A stretch of DNA of 64,000 nucleotides, taken from the NCBI RefSeq assembly GCF_035046485.1, contig NC_085138.1:62798580-62862579 (forward strand), written 5' to 3'. Position numbers and translations under genes: made by a program. Positions within the stretch are counted from its first letter, which is position 1, and every line of letters starts with the position of its first letter. The notes under the pieces were generated by a model, which saw only the letters and a list, made by a program, of their open reading frames with translations, ran no database searches and had not been told where the DNA came from. Source of the DNA: Aedes albopictus. Its lineage: Eukaryota; Arthropoda; Insecta; Diptera; Culicidae. Positions 1 through 10,139 of this stretch are shown in pieces.

Positions 1-680
1 TCACACGTAGTCGACACCCATGGTGACGAACTATACAAATTTTATGAAATAGTAAAATATTTATACTCACAATATAATGAAAATAGAGTCCATAGGCTGG
101 AAGGGGGAAACAAGAAACAAACTCACCGGATAAATCCATTCAGCTCTCTTTCCGAGTTCACTACCGACTACATCTCTCAAAAAGGTCCAAAACGCCTCTC
201 AAAAGCTCCTGTAGCTCAAGCTCCAATATTCGCCCTCGGATTCATCAGGAAGATTCAGATATGGAAAACCTCGGATCGCTCCATAAACCGAACTGAACCA
301 TACGGCATACAAATGGTTGAATCACGATCGATTCGCTACCATCATCGTTCAAATCACCGAAGATCATCACAGTCTTGTAGGAGCTTTGCGTAATTCATAA
401 ATGAATAACCTGCTATTTCGGAATCTCCTAGTGTTATCACGCTTTACACAATCCACAATCCTTTTCACGTAAATGTAATGTCAATAATTCCACAAATTTC
501 CACTATTAGCACTTGAGTTTTGAAAATTGAAATTCGAGAAAAAAATGCTGACAGAAAAAAAAACGCGTCCACTTTCGAGCCCAAACGGGAGAATCCCCGA
601 GAAATTGTGAGGAACTCTGAGTAACTCATCGAACGCAGATTTTCTCTCGTTATCTCTGTCCTGCCCCTGGGAACTACATG
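1..680. other. Unassigned non-repetitive sequence at window edge
   Basis: No coding exon, tRNA-like box or inverted repeat can be supported here. Composition is mixed and not obviously repetitive. It could be host intron or intergenic DNA, or the edge of an element that continues outside the window. Confidence 0.3.
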
Positions 681-689
681 AGGAATTTA

Positions 690-1340
690 TGCAGGAATCC
701 CAGCTGGCATTTTTGTGGAATTTCCTAGAGGAATTTGTAGAGGAATCTTTTTAAAATCCCCGTTGAAATCTCAGAAGAATCTTTTGCAGGAATCTCAGTA
801 AGTCCATCCTCTAGGAATGAATTACCTTGAGGAATTGCTAAGCGAACCCTTGGAGAAATGAAAAGAGGAAATCTTGTTGATTTTTTTGTAGAAATCATCA
901 GGGAGTTTCTTTACAAACGCCTGATGGGAAATTCTTATTGAGATTGCTCGAGGGTTCTCAAAGTATTCCAAATCATTCTTGTGATTGTGTCATGGATTGT
1001 TATTGAAACTACTGTCGTCATTTTTTTAGATTTCTTTACTAATTTCTCTTGGATTACCAGATGAAATTTTTGTTGAGGTTCGTTCGGATAGTCCTGCTGA
1101 GATTTCTTCTGGAATTCATGCTGAGTTTCCTCAAACAATTTAAGCAGGCAAAATTGCTTTGCCAAGTTGCTCTTAGGAATCCTCGAAGTATTCCTGGAAG
1201 ATTTTCAAAAGATTGCCTGAGAAATCCCAAAATGACTTCTTGGTGCATTCCACCCTATGTTATAAACTTGTAAATTCTTGAATGAATACCAGTAGTATTC
1301 CTGGAGCAATTGCTGCAAGATTTTTTGAAGCATTATCAAA
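690..1340. repeat. Degenerate 12-bp GAATTC-rich minisatellite (eroded copy)
   Basis: Repeated variants of GGAATTTNTAGAGGAATC-like units (for example around 711-760 and 780-870) place this stretch in the same 12-bp family as the large arrays further right. It is more diverged than they are, and unit sense becomes mixed after about 1040. The open frames here on both strands are by-products of the repeat and are not genes. Confidence 0.6.
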
Positions 1341-1363
1341 TAGATTTCCAGCTGGAATTCCTG

Positions 1364-3055
1364 CCCGAGCAGAAGAAAATAACAGTCGCATAACAAAATG
1401 CGTTATTTTGGCAAAATAACTGAGTGATGAATTAGTTATTTTAATGTTATTAACATAACATATTTTGTTATAAACTTGCGTGTCATAAGCGGCAAAATAA
1501 CAAATATCATAACAAAAAAATGTTCCTGGAAGACCAATTTAATAACATGTTTTGTTTGTGTCAATAACAACTTAATAACAATGAATTTAGAAAATATTTC
1601 AATAACACATTTTGATCTTCAAAAGTTATTGATAACAAACCAAAAGCAAATTTTTTTGGATAGAGTTATCCTAATTGCGAATTATAACATATGAGTCTAA
1701 CTATTTCCGAGGAACTACTAATCCACCAAGTATTACAACATTCTGAGATTTTCTATGGCATGGATATGACTACATGTAACTGGATACATAAAATGATAAA
1801 AAAACAGGACATAATTTTCAAAGTGTTCATAAAATAATAAGCTGACAAGAATAATAGGTAATTAGAATTATTAGATAATATGTACGGAATGCTGTAAAGA
1901 ACGTAAATCTTCAATGTTTTAGTTACAATTTAAAAACTTGTTATTGTTGTGATATTGTTTATCCAATATGTGTACACTCTCAATATCACAATAATAACTT
2001 AGTTTGCTCCATAACAAAACATGTTATTTAAATGTTGTTTAATGGGTGCATATCAATAGCTGGATAATAACAAAATAAGATTGTCCAACAAAACATGTTA
2101 TGGAAAAGTAATTTCTAGATAAGTTAAAAATAACAAAACAAGATATAAAAACAGCACACTAAAAAAATCTCAATTTTAATAGTGACACAATTGATCGAAA
2201 TGCCTGAAAAAGCTTTGACACAAACATAAATGTGCCACATTTTTACACTTTTTGTGACGTACGTTTAAGTTATTTGAGTTATATTATTTGAGTTCTTCCA
2301 GTCATAATTTTAAATCACAGAACTGATAATTTAGTTCTCTATGCTGTAAATTTACGCGATATGTTACAGAAACATAATGATTACTGATGTTGAACTGTCA
2401 AACAGCACCTTACAAGATCAGATGAAGACTGCAGACTGCATTGGAAATTTGTTTATTACGAAGGTGAAACAGCATGAAAACCGCTCATAAATTTAACACC
2501 GAGTAGAGCCACAATCTTGGAAATGACAATCCGTTGCCATCAGCCGATGCAGTGGTAAACGAAAACAGCCACGCTCAGTCAATCAGGCTTTGTCTGCTTG
2601 GCTGCGATGACGGCTGTCTTAGTACGTACATACACGCCAGCAGTGACGACGCGACAGCCGAACTGGCAAGTTCGTTTATGGTAGAAGTTGTTCATCTTCG
2701 ATTGCCATTTCTTCAACGTGGTGAGACAGCCGAGAGAGCAAGATCGAAAACTGACACTCTAAGGATCGAAGTTCGATTCCCGAATGGAACTTTTTGTATT
2801 TTTTTCAATATTCGGTGCTATAAATAGCACAGTTCTTAATCATGTATACAAGCAGCCGACGCGCTGAGCTGTTGCGGTAAAATTACATGAATCAAACATT
2901 TTCCGTTTCCTGTAAAAATAAGATCGCACACAATTTTGCGTCAAATGTGTTGCTTTTATATGTCGGACTTATATGACACAAAATTACAAGATTTTTTCGA
3001 AGTGTGAGGTTATGTTATTTTGTAGTTATTATTTTGCTATTCTCTTCTGCTCGGG
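1364..3055 (+). mobile_element. AT-rich CCCGAGCAGA-ended element, copy 1
   Basis: The left end reads CCCGAGCAGAAGAAAATAAC and the right end is its inverse, ending CTTCTGCTCGGG at 3055. TG lies outside both ends. The body is AT-rich and full of ATAACA/TGTTAT words, including several AACAAAACATGTTATT-like palindromic motifs. It closely matches 3384-4581 over the block around 1480-1570 (the shared phrase TGTTCCTGGAAGACCAATTT), and matches 62659-63800 in reverse. No transposase ORF is visible, so it is a non-autonomous DNA element by structure. The superfamily is not recognised. It is interrupted by another element at 2155-3006. Confidence 0.7.
2155..3006. mobile_element. Element nested in copy 1, CACACT imperfect inverted ends
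   Basis: It starts CACACTAAAAAAATCT and ends with the inverse of CACACTTCGAAAAAATCT, followed by matching ATTTT/GTGTCA words. AG lies on both sides. It splits the CCCGAGCAGA element exactly where copy 2 carries a different insert, just after the shared ATATAAAAACAG. Inside, around 2718-2788, is a tRNA-like stretch with a box-B-like GTTCGATTCCC, and a 97-codon open frame (2534-2827) that resembles nothing I know. I do not call the frame a gene. Confidence 0.5.
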
Positions 3056-3383
3056 TGGGTAAGAAAATTTCCTGTTGCTATTTCTTCAGGGATTTCTATA
3101 AGAATTTCGACAATGATTGATGTTAAATCTATGTCAGAACAGCAGATATCTGAGTTTCCCTTTTCGTTACACCTGGAAATCACCACAGCAGAAGGAATCC
3201 CAAATCGATCACGTGCTGATTGACGGATGGCACTTCTCCGACATTATCGACGTCAGAACATCTCCTGTCCGGAGTGTAGAATTAACAAACCTATCCTGGC
3301 GCTAAGATCGGCTTTGGTAAAATGCGCCAAAAACTCTCCGTGAATACCAACGTACGGTACCGACGGCCGTTTCGGTATAAACT

Positions 3384-4581
3384 AGAGCGAGCAGAAGAGA
3401 ACATAATAAAAAGTGTTATTTTGGCATAATAACTGTATAATGGAAACAGTATTTTTTATGTTATTGACATATCTGATTATGTTATAAACTTGTCTGTCAT
3501 AAGCGGCAAAATAACAAAAATCATAACAGAAAAATGTTCCTGGAAGACCAATTTAATAGCATGTTTTGTTAGGTTCAATAACAACTTAATAATGATGCTT
3601 GCAGTGAATTTGAAAACATGTTATTGTTGTGTTATAGTTCAAAACATATTTGTACATTTTGAATAGTAGAATAATAACAAGACTTGATCTACAACAAAGT
3701 ACACCTCGTCCTCTTTTTACGTCCATGCTTGGCTGAGCGACAAAAAATTCTACCGCTAAGACAATGAGCAAACTCAACAGTTTTATATTTTTAAAAACAT
3801 GTTCGTGATTAGAAGAAGTGTACAAAAATATAAAAATGTGTATTTTGATCATTATTTTGTCGGTAGAATTTTTTTTTCGATAAGCCAATAGTGGACGTAA
3901 AATAAGGTTTAGGTGTATATTACTGAAATGTTATTTAGTGGATGAATCTCAATAACTTGATCATAACAAAACATGTTAGAAAAAAGTAATACCGTGATAA
4001 GTTAATAATAACAAATTATGATATAAAAACAGGCTAGGGTAAAAGCTCGCTTAGTGGAGGTAGTACCAATAGTGGTGCTAGTGCCAATTTAGCACTATTT
4101 CGAACAAAAAGCTTGCAAATGACGTTTTTAATAGATGTATCATAACAAATTAATAACATTAATTCAGTTTTGTGTTCAGGATTTTCCGAAAACCCTATTT
4201 TAAACAATTATTTTCCTTAAATTTTTTGCTCCTTTGCACCTATAGTGGTGGTAGTGTTCCTATAGTGTTGGGTCCCATAAGAATTCAATGGGATGCGCCA
4301 CTATAGGAACCAATGTTAAATTTTACCTCCATAATAGGAACCGTGTACCTATAGTTGGTGCAAGTGATTTATTAGCAAAAACTGAAATAAACAATGGTTT
4401 TTTACATTTTTCCTAGCAAATTTAAGTGAAAAACTACTGATTTACGTTTCCAGACTTTTTATTTTGTGGTATTATCAATTTTATTCAATTATTTTTCTAC
4501 AAGGAGCTACTAATAGCACCACTATTGGTACATTTACCCTATATGATTCTGTTGTTATGAACTTCATGTTCTCCTCTGCTC
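3384..4581 (+). mobile_element. AT-rich CCCGAGCAGA-ended element, copy 2, inserted in an RTE
   Basis: The left end is a degenerate GAGCAGAAGAGAACATAATA and the right end is CTCCTCTGCTCGGGG. The interior from 3400 to 3610 and from 3930 to 4030 parallels copy 1 almost word for word. It interrupts the RTE endonuclease reading that stops at about 3383 and resumes at about 4581. It carries its own insert at 4037-4539. It encodes no protein. Confidence 0.7.
4037..4539. mobile_element. TA-flanked MITE with GGGTAAA ends
   Basis: TA occurs at 4035-4036 and 4540-4541. The ends are GGGTAAA and TTTACCC, and subterminal TACCAATAGTGGTGCTA recurs inverted at the right end. Internal phrases such as CACTATAGGAACC are also repeated. 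The TA duplication fits the Tc1/mariner-type target preference (family knowledge). It is inserted in copy 2 just after ATATAAAAACAGG. No ORF. Confidence 0.7.
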
Positions 4582-5220
4582 GGGGTGTTGCCGGACGAAG
4601 ACGAAATCGATGAAGGGGCTTCGAGGACTGCTGAAGTACGATAAAAGCAACCATCAACATCGCAGCTGAGACCAACAACGTTGAGTGAATGGAGCGGAGT
4701 CGTGAGAACGATTGATTCGAATATGATCGTAGAGAGATTTTGGCAGCGAAGAACGCAGCGAGGGCAGTCATGCTGCAACACGGGACCAGGCAGAACGTGA
4801 AGTGAAATAAAATAACTCTGGAACAACAGACCCGAACAATTAGAGCTGATGTGCCGTTCACAAGAAACACGGAAGTTCTGTCAGAAGCTCATCCTGCAAA
4901 GGCTTCGTGATGCGAGCCGAAATATGCGGGGATAAGGACGGGAACATCTTGACGTGCAGACGTGAGGTGATTGAAAGGTAGATGCAGCACTACGACCAAC
5001 ACATGAATGATGCGGGGTGCGCAGACATGGAGCACCGATGCAGTGGAAGAAATGATTACGTCAGTACGGCAGAGAGCAACAACGAGCCAACTCCCACGTT
5101 GAGGGAAGTTGAGGATGCTATCCAGCAGCTCAAGAACAATAAGCTGGTTAAAATGGTATCAGAGCGGAACTCATCAAGATGGTTCCGGGAAAGTTGTCCA
5201 TCTGTCTGCACCGGCTAATA

Positions 5221-5381
5221 GGGGCTGTCCATAAACCACGTGGTCATGAGGGGGGGTTCGGCCAATCACCATTTTGTATGGACAAAAAAAAAATTTTGTA
5301 TGGACAAATGACCACGCGGGGGGGGGGGGGGGGGGTTTAGAAGTCCCAAAAAAAATTACCACGTGGTTTATGGACAGCCCC
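5221..5381. mobile_element. Fold-back MITE, GGGGCTGTCCATAAACCACG ends
   Basis: Arms starting GGGGCTGTCCATAAACCACG and ending with the inverse ...GGTTTATGGACAGCCCC enclose a centre that contains a run of about 20 G. ATA lies immediately outside both ends (5218-5220 and 5382-5384). The surrounding RTE reading is interrupted. A distant relative with CCATTAAGTACGTCACG arms lies at 28633-28788, and a fragment with CTGTCCATAAACTAAG near 39288. Confidence 0.8.
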
Positions 5382-5830
5382 ATATTCCAGATCTGGGGAA
5401 CCAAACAGCAACCGGAGGAGTGGAAGGAAGAGATCATTCGTCCCATCTACAAGAAAGATGACAAGTTGGAGTGAGAGAACTTCCGAGTGATCACAATTCT
5501 GAATGCCGCCTACAAAGTAATATCCCAGATCCGTCGTCTTCCCCCCAAGTTTATGAGTTTGTGAGAAGTTATCAAGCCGGCTTCCTTGACGCCCGCTCGA
5601 TAACGGACCAGATCTTCACCGTGTGTCAAATCCTCCAAAAGTTCCGTGAATACAAGGTCCTTACGAACCCCCTCTTCATCGTCTTCAAGGCGGCGTACAA
5701 AAATATCGACCGCACAAAGCTATGAAAAGTCATGGACGAGAACAGCTTCTCCAGGAAGCTATCTAGATTGATCAAGGCGACAATGAACGGTGTACAGAAA
5801 ACAGCGTAAGAATTTATCACTTTTCTCTTC

Positions 5831-6669
5831 TCGGGTACTCGGCGTTTCCCCACCAACTGTCGATCCAACAGAACCGCGAAAATAAAATCCGGGGGAAATA
5901 AAAACACGTGAGAAAGCGCAAAGAAGATACATCAAAGTCACGCCGCCGTTGACCGTCGCCACCGGCGAATTGATCTGCCAGCGAGCACGTAAGAAAGAAG
6001 GCCAGCAGAATGGTTTACCACCCGTCGTCGAACCGAAGAAACCGAAAACTTGCGCTGTCCGTCATCCATCGCATCGGTCTGCTGCTCGGACGCATTGGAC
6101 GGACATTGGACGGACACGGGCCGAACCGATTCGTCGCCGTCATAAAAAGCGTCAGTTTGCATGACTTATGAGCATCTGCAAGCAGCCCAGTGATCTTTCA
6201 TCGTGTTTATGTCGCGCCTGACTATTTCGGCTGATGTGGTTCGGCAGAGGTAGCGGTTGAAGCTAATAAAAACGTTTTGGCCTCTGCTGTCTGTGCGGAT
6301 GGGACGGACGGAGAAGATGACGATGATGAACCGAAACCGAGAGTATGCACGGTGTACGGTGGTGATTATACAAAGCGGTTGTAAATATTTGGTAAATAGC
6401 TTGGACAGATCGGTGGGAAGCCGCGGTAGATATTGAGACTAATTTGTTGTGGCATTGGCAGCGTTAATCTGCTCTCAGAAGTCGAAAAGGCAGAGCCATT
6501 AAATCAACCTCCCATTTCGCTGGGAGTAATTGGAATGTGAGGATTGGATATGCTTGGAATTTCCATGGTAGCTGAATTGCATCTTTACTATTTACTTGAT
6601 AAATTGGATCCTTATTAAATATCTGACGGATCAATCCAACAGATGTGGTAATTGTACAATACAACTTTA
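5831..6669. other. Non-repetitive sequence, no gene supported
   Basis: Moderately GC-rich from 5930 to 6380, without inverted repeats or RTE blocks. Several short overlapping frames exist on both strands but none has a recognisable domain or splice context. Probably host intronic or intergenic sequence between two RTE relics. Confidence 0.35.
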
Positions 6670-7310
6670 ATTGTGCAATGGATCGAAGGTATCGTGTGTC
6701 CCATCTACAAAAATAGCGAAAACTTGGATTGCGAGAGCTATCGTGTGATCATACTATTGAGCACTGCCTCTCAAATGCTATGCCGCCGACTATCATCGAT
6801 TGCAAGAGAGTTCGTGGGGCCATATCAGGCTGGATTCATGGGTGAATGCGCTAGAACGGAGCAAATGTTCGACAGAAAAGCCGCGAATACAACGTGCCCA
6901 CACATCATTTGTTCATCGTTTTATTCGGCGTTTGATACAATCACGAGGTTTTCACGAAGTCCGTTCATCTGCTTGGATTTGCTGGTGATATTGATACTAT
7001 AGGTCACAAATTTTAGACGATGGCGGAAACGTACATCAGTTTAAAGAAAGAAGCCAGGCAAAGTACACGATGGTAAAGGACTCTAGGGAGGAATTACCGC
7101 GCCCGCCACCCCGAATTTCTATCGATGGTTATGAAATCGAGGCGGTTGAAGAATTCGTGTACTTGGGCTCACTGATGACCGCCGACAACGACATCAGCAG
7201 AAAAATTCAGGGACGCATTGTGGCAGGGAATCTAGCTTACTTCGGACTCCGAAGAACTCCACAATCGAACAAAATTCGCCGTCACACGATTTGATCGGAC
7301 GGGACTTGGA
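6670..7310 (+). pseudogene. RTE-clade reverse transcriptase fragment
   Basis: Recognisable RT blocks in order are EGIVCPIYKNSENLDCESY (6688-6745), CRRLSSIAREFVGPYQAGF (6781-6837), PHIICSSFYSAFDTI (motif A remnant, about 6900-6945), and the downstream YLGSLMTADND and GLRRTPQSNKIRR blocks (7160-7290). Several segments are deleted relative to the 20-23 kb copy, including the GDGLSCLLFN region and the FADD motif. Internally deleted, inactive copy. Confidence 0.85.
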
Positions 7311-8520
7311 GAAGGTTAACAAATTAGGTTTGTTCTTGCATTCATTCCTAAATGGTGGGACTGCAAAATTGTACTTATAATTTCTGGAACAGTCTTTACG
7401 ATCCCTTTCCACTCTGCCTGACTCGACATTCGCAAACAATTTAATTAGTTGTTATCGCGTACACTGGACACCCCCAAACCATTGTCACAGACAGTAGCCG
7501 CCTTCAAAATTGAATTTAAATACCTCAATTGTATCTTGTCAGCAATCCCAATTTATTGGCGGTTTATATTATCAACACCATGTCCCTCGTCTTTTACAAC
7601 ATCATCTGCTTCTCCTTCGCCGCAAAGAAGCTCCCCCACTTCTTATCGCCAGTAATTAATCACTCTGAGGCTGGGGCGCTTCGAATGATATCAGTCGAAC
7701 AACGAAATTGCCAGCTTATTTCATAGAGAAGAATACGGCGGTCTGATCATGTTACAATCAGTGCCGCGCCGTGTCCTGATAACAACCACGCAGTATGGCA
7801 TGGACCCCACCTGTTCCACTTGTCCGGCCCACGATCCAAACAAGATGTTTCCAGTTGTACAGTGTGGATCGGGTTGGGTATTCGAACTAATAATTTGTAC
7901 CGGCCTGTTCCAACAAGCAAAACTTGCCCCGATAAAGATCGTACACTCCATTTAAACCAATTTAGAAGCCTGTGTCGACATGCGTACCTCTACACCCCGC
8001 AATGGCTTTGATTGAATTTTCTTATCAAACCCATTTGGGGTTGTTGGTATGGTGTAGGGGGATTGCGGCTTGGAGGTGCGTTGATGCAACGTGATTGACG
8101 ACACCATAGCCGCGCCGTGGAGTTCACCGCGGTTGTGCGTAATACAACCGCACGAGCGAGCGAAGGGTGCTTCTTTGATGCGGTAATTAAGGCTGCTGGC
8201 GCGACAGTCAGTACCTAGGTACGTCTCTAGTCACACAGTCAGTGCGAGCCACAAGTGTCGTCGTCTAATGAGACTTGATTCCATGCTTAATAACAGTCAT
8301 CAGGGTGACCATGCTTTGCAGTGCCTACCACACCAAAGCAGAAGCGAACAAGTTGATAGATTTGGTTTGCTCAAAGGGAGTTCTGTGGCAGTGTAGTAAT
8401 TATAGGAAGACGATGTAGCTGAATAATGAATATATGCTGACTGGAGGCGAACTTTTGTGACCTTCTTTCGAAGTTTGTGTCACAAATCCAACATTCTAAA
8501 CCAAACTTTATACACGATGA
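7311..8520. other. Non-repetitive sequence, no gene supported
   Basis: No repeat family, tRNA-like box or domain-bearing frame is visible. Overlapping frames at 7721-8011 on both strands lack any recognisable motif. The 8030-8260 part is relatively GC-rich. Probably host non-coding DNA. Confidence 0.35.
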
Positions 8521-9101
8521 ATGATCACAGAACATAGTATATGGTCCTCAAAAAGCCTCAAAGCACCCCTAGAAAATTCATGGTACATGACTTGGGTGAT
8601 CTAAGTCATCCAAACTACTCTGGAATTCATTTTCTTAAGACTACATCATCTACCATCATTTGCGTTCATTCTGTTCAAGAAATTCAGTCACGTTGATGTC
8701 CATTGGACATCGCAATGCTACGAACAACTCGATATTGTGGTAGTTGAACATTTTGTGAAATACAAATGGCCTCCAATACACTTTGAAGTTTGGGTTACGA
8801 TATCTACATACTGTATCATGCTTTAATTGCAAAAAAAAAAATATTCGTGAAATGTAGTCTATTCTGATGATGGAGCCTAAGTGCACAACTAGGGGAAATT
8901 GTGTATTTTCGACAGTTTTGTTTTCTTCGTCATGAGGGGTTTTTTGAAAGCAGTTGAACTCAGAGTTTGCCTCAAATCCTTCCCAACCAAGCTGAATTAT
9001 ATGACCAAGTTTCAAGAAATTTGGCCGATAAGAACCCTCCATGACCCTCTCCCTATAATGATTTTGGTATATTCATGGGTTATTCCAGCCTTTCCCAACT
9101 A

Positions 9102-9543
9102 GAAAAAACTTGTAATTAGAAGGCACGAAATGTTGCTAATTGACAAATTGAGAGATGCAATGAAAAAATTTAGTAAGCTTCATAAAAAAAATTTTTTGCT
9201 CTCACTTGTAGTTAGTGGGCACAAACGTGAGTGTGTTGTGGGTTGGCATCTAAGCCGAAAGAAAGATGGGTTTGTGAAAAAGGAGTGTTCACGGTGTGGC
9301 TTCGGAGTCAGTTTGGCTTTCTTTTTCGCAGAATTGTTACTTGTTCTGTGGCTTAGTTGGTTAAAGCGTCGGCCCAGCGAATACGGAGTCGTGGGTTAGA
9401 ATCCCACCAGAACGCGATTTTTTTTCACAAATTTCATCTCACAATTTGTCAATTAGCAAAATATCGTGCCTTTTAATTACAAGTTTTTCCAGTATGTTTC
9501 AGTAAATCTGGTAAATGCCAGTAAAGGGCAACATGAATCATTG
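9102..9543 (+). mobile_element. Composite tRNA-Thr-like SINE, 5'-inverted copy, 11-bp TSD
   Basis: TTTCCCAACTA occurs at 9091-9101 and again at 9544-9554, an exact 11-bp target duplication. Between them, 9106-9160 is the family tail in inverted sense. It is followed by the forward body and a tRNA-like block (9343-9413) whose GTGGCTTAGTTGGTTAAAGC box-A region matches eukaryotic tRNA-Thr(AGT). Then come the tail GTGCCTTTTAATTACAAG and a terminal block CCAGTATGTTTCAG...CATTG. Inversion of one end is typical of twin-primed LINE-machinery insertions. Confidence 0.8.
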
Positions 9544-9860
9544 TTTCCCAACTATTCTGGAATTCAAGGTCTACAGCTCTACTCTTGTTTCTTTTCACTC
9601 TATAATTCTTTCACGATTGTATCTGTTGCACCTCATAATATTACGGGTATCTCTATATTTTTATTGTAGCGAATGCTCGCGGAATATAATCTACGCTACT
9701 CTTAGAGCCTCAGAGCGCAATTCTGATTATTTGACAACATTCACTTGGTGGTCTAGGTCATCCAAACTATTCTGGAATAACGAGCTTCAAGCTCTATAAG
9801 CTCTACTCTTGTATCTCTTTACCTCATCGATGTAATTCTTTCATGATTATTTCTATTGTA

Positions 9861-10015
9861 GGGTCTGGGACCATTTTGGCAGAAGCACCTATTTTGGGCA
9901 CTTGCTGCTATAACTCAGTCGATTTCTTGAAAATCAAGTCAATGGGTTCGAAATTGACCGAGTCATAGCAGCAAGTACCCAAAATAGGTGCTCCTGCCCA
10001 AATGGTCTCAGACCC
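9861..10015. mobile_element. Palindromic TA-flanked MITE, GGGTCTGGGACC ends
   Basis: TA at 9859-9860 and 10016-10017 flanks arms of about 65 bp beginning GGGTCTGGGACCATTTTGGC and returning as its inverse. The interior repeats CACCTATTTTGGGCACTTGC inverted as GCAAGTACCCAAAATAGGTG. The short loop has no coding capacity. The two arms differ at only a few positions. Confidence 0.85.
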
Positions 10016-10139
10016 TATCTCATAATATTGTGAGTATCTCTTTGTGTTAGTTGTGCGTCCACAGACATACAAATGATCTTGATGGTATTTTAAAGGGTGG
10101 GTCGCAAAATCTTTATATTGTAGTGACCTGACATTTTTT

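Larger units (their letters stand above)
3120..5830 (+). pseudogene. RTE-clade retrotransposon relic, split by two MITEs
   Basis: 3170-3270 translates to an endonuclease segment with the block [20 protein letters not shown], which matches the APE-type endonuclease of the better copies at 16.8 and 21.0 kb. After the element at 3384-4581, 4581-5217 continues toward the linker before the reverse transcriptase (LREVEDAIQQLKNNK). After a second insert, 5385-5830 shows RT blocks including QPEEWKEEIIRPIYKKDDKL and SYQAGFLDARSITDQIF. Stops and frameshifts occur throughout, so it is dead. The FADD catalytic block is not reached; homology fades near 5830. Confidence 0.85.
8525..10085. repeat. Diverged tandem-type repeat interrupted by two mobile elements
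   Basis: The phrase CATCCAAACTAYTCTGGAAT appears near 8609 and 9757, with a related CCCAACTATTCTGGAAT at 9547. At the last two sites it is followed by shared words: GCTCTACTCTTGT, AATTCTTTCA and CTCATAATATT...GTATCTCT. This gives a spacing of about 210 bp once inserts at 9102-9543 and 9861-10015 are removed. The minus-strand open frame 8656-9042 (128 codons) has no domain that I recognise and is treated as chance. Confidence 0.45.

Noticed and set aside
2534..2827. 97-codon frame within a nested element
   Set aside because: Lies in a non-autonomous element and overlaps a tRNA-like stretch; resembles no transposase.
8656..9042. 128-codon minus-strand frame
   Set aside because: Overlaps a diverged repeat; no domain recognised; not supported by splice sites.
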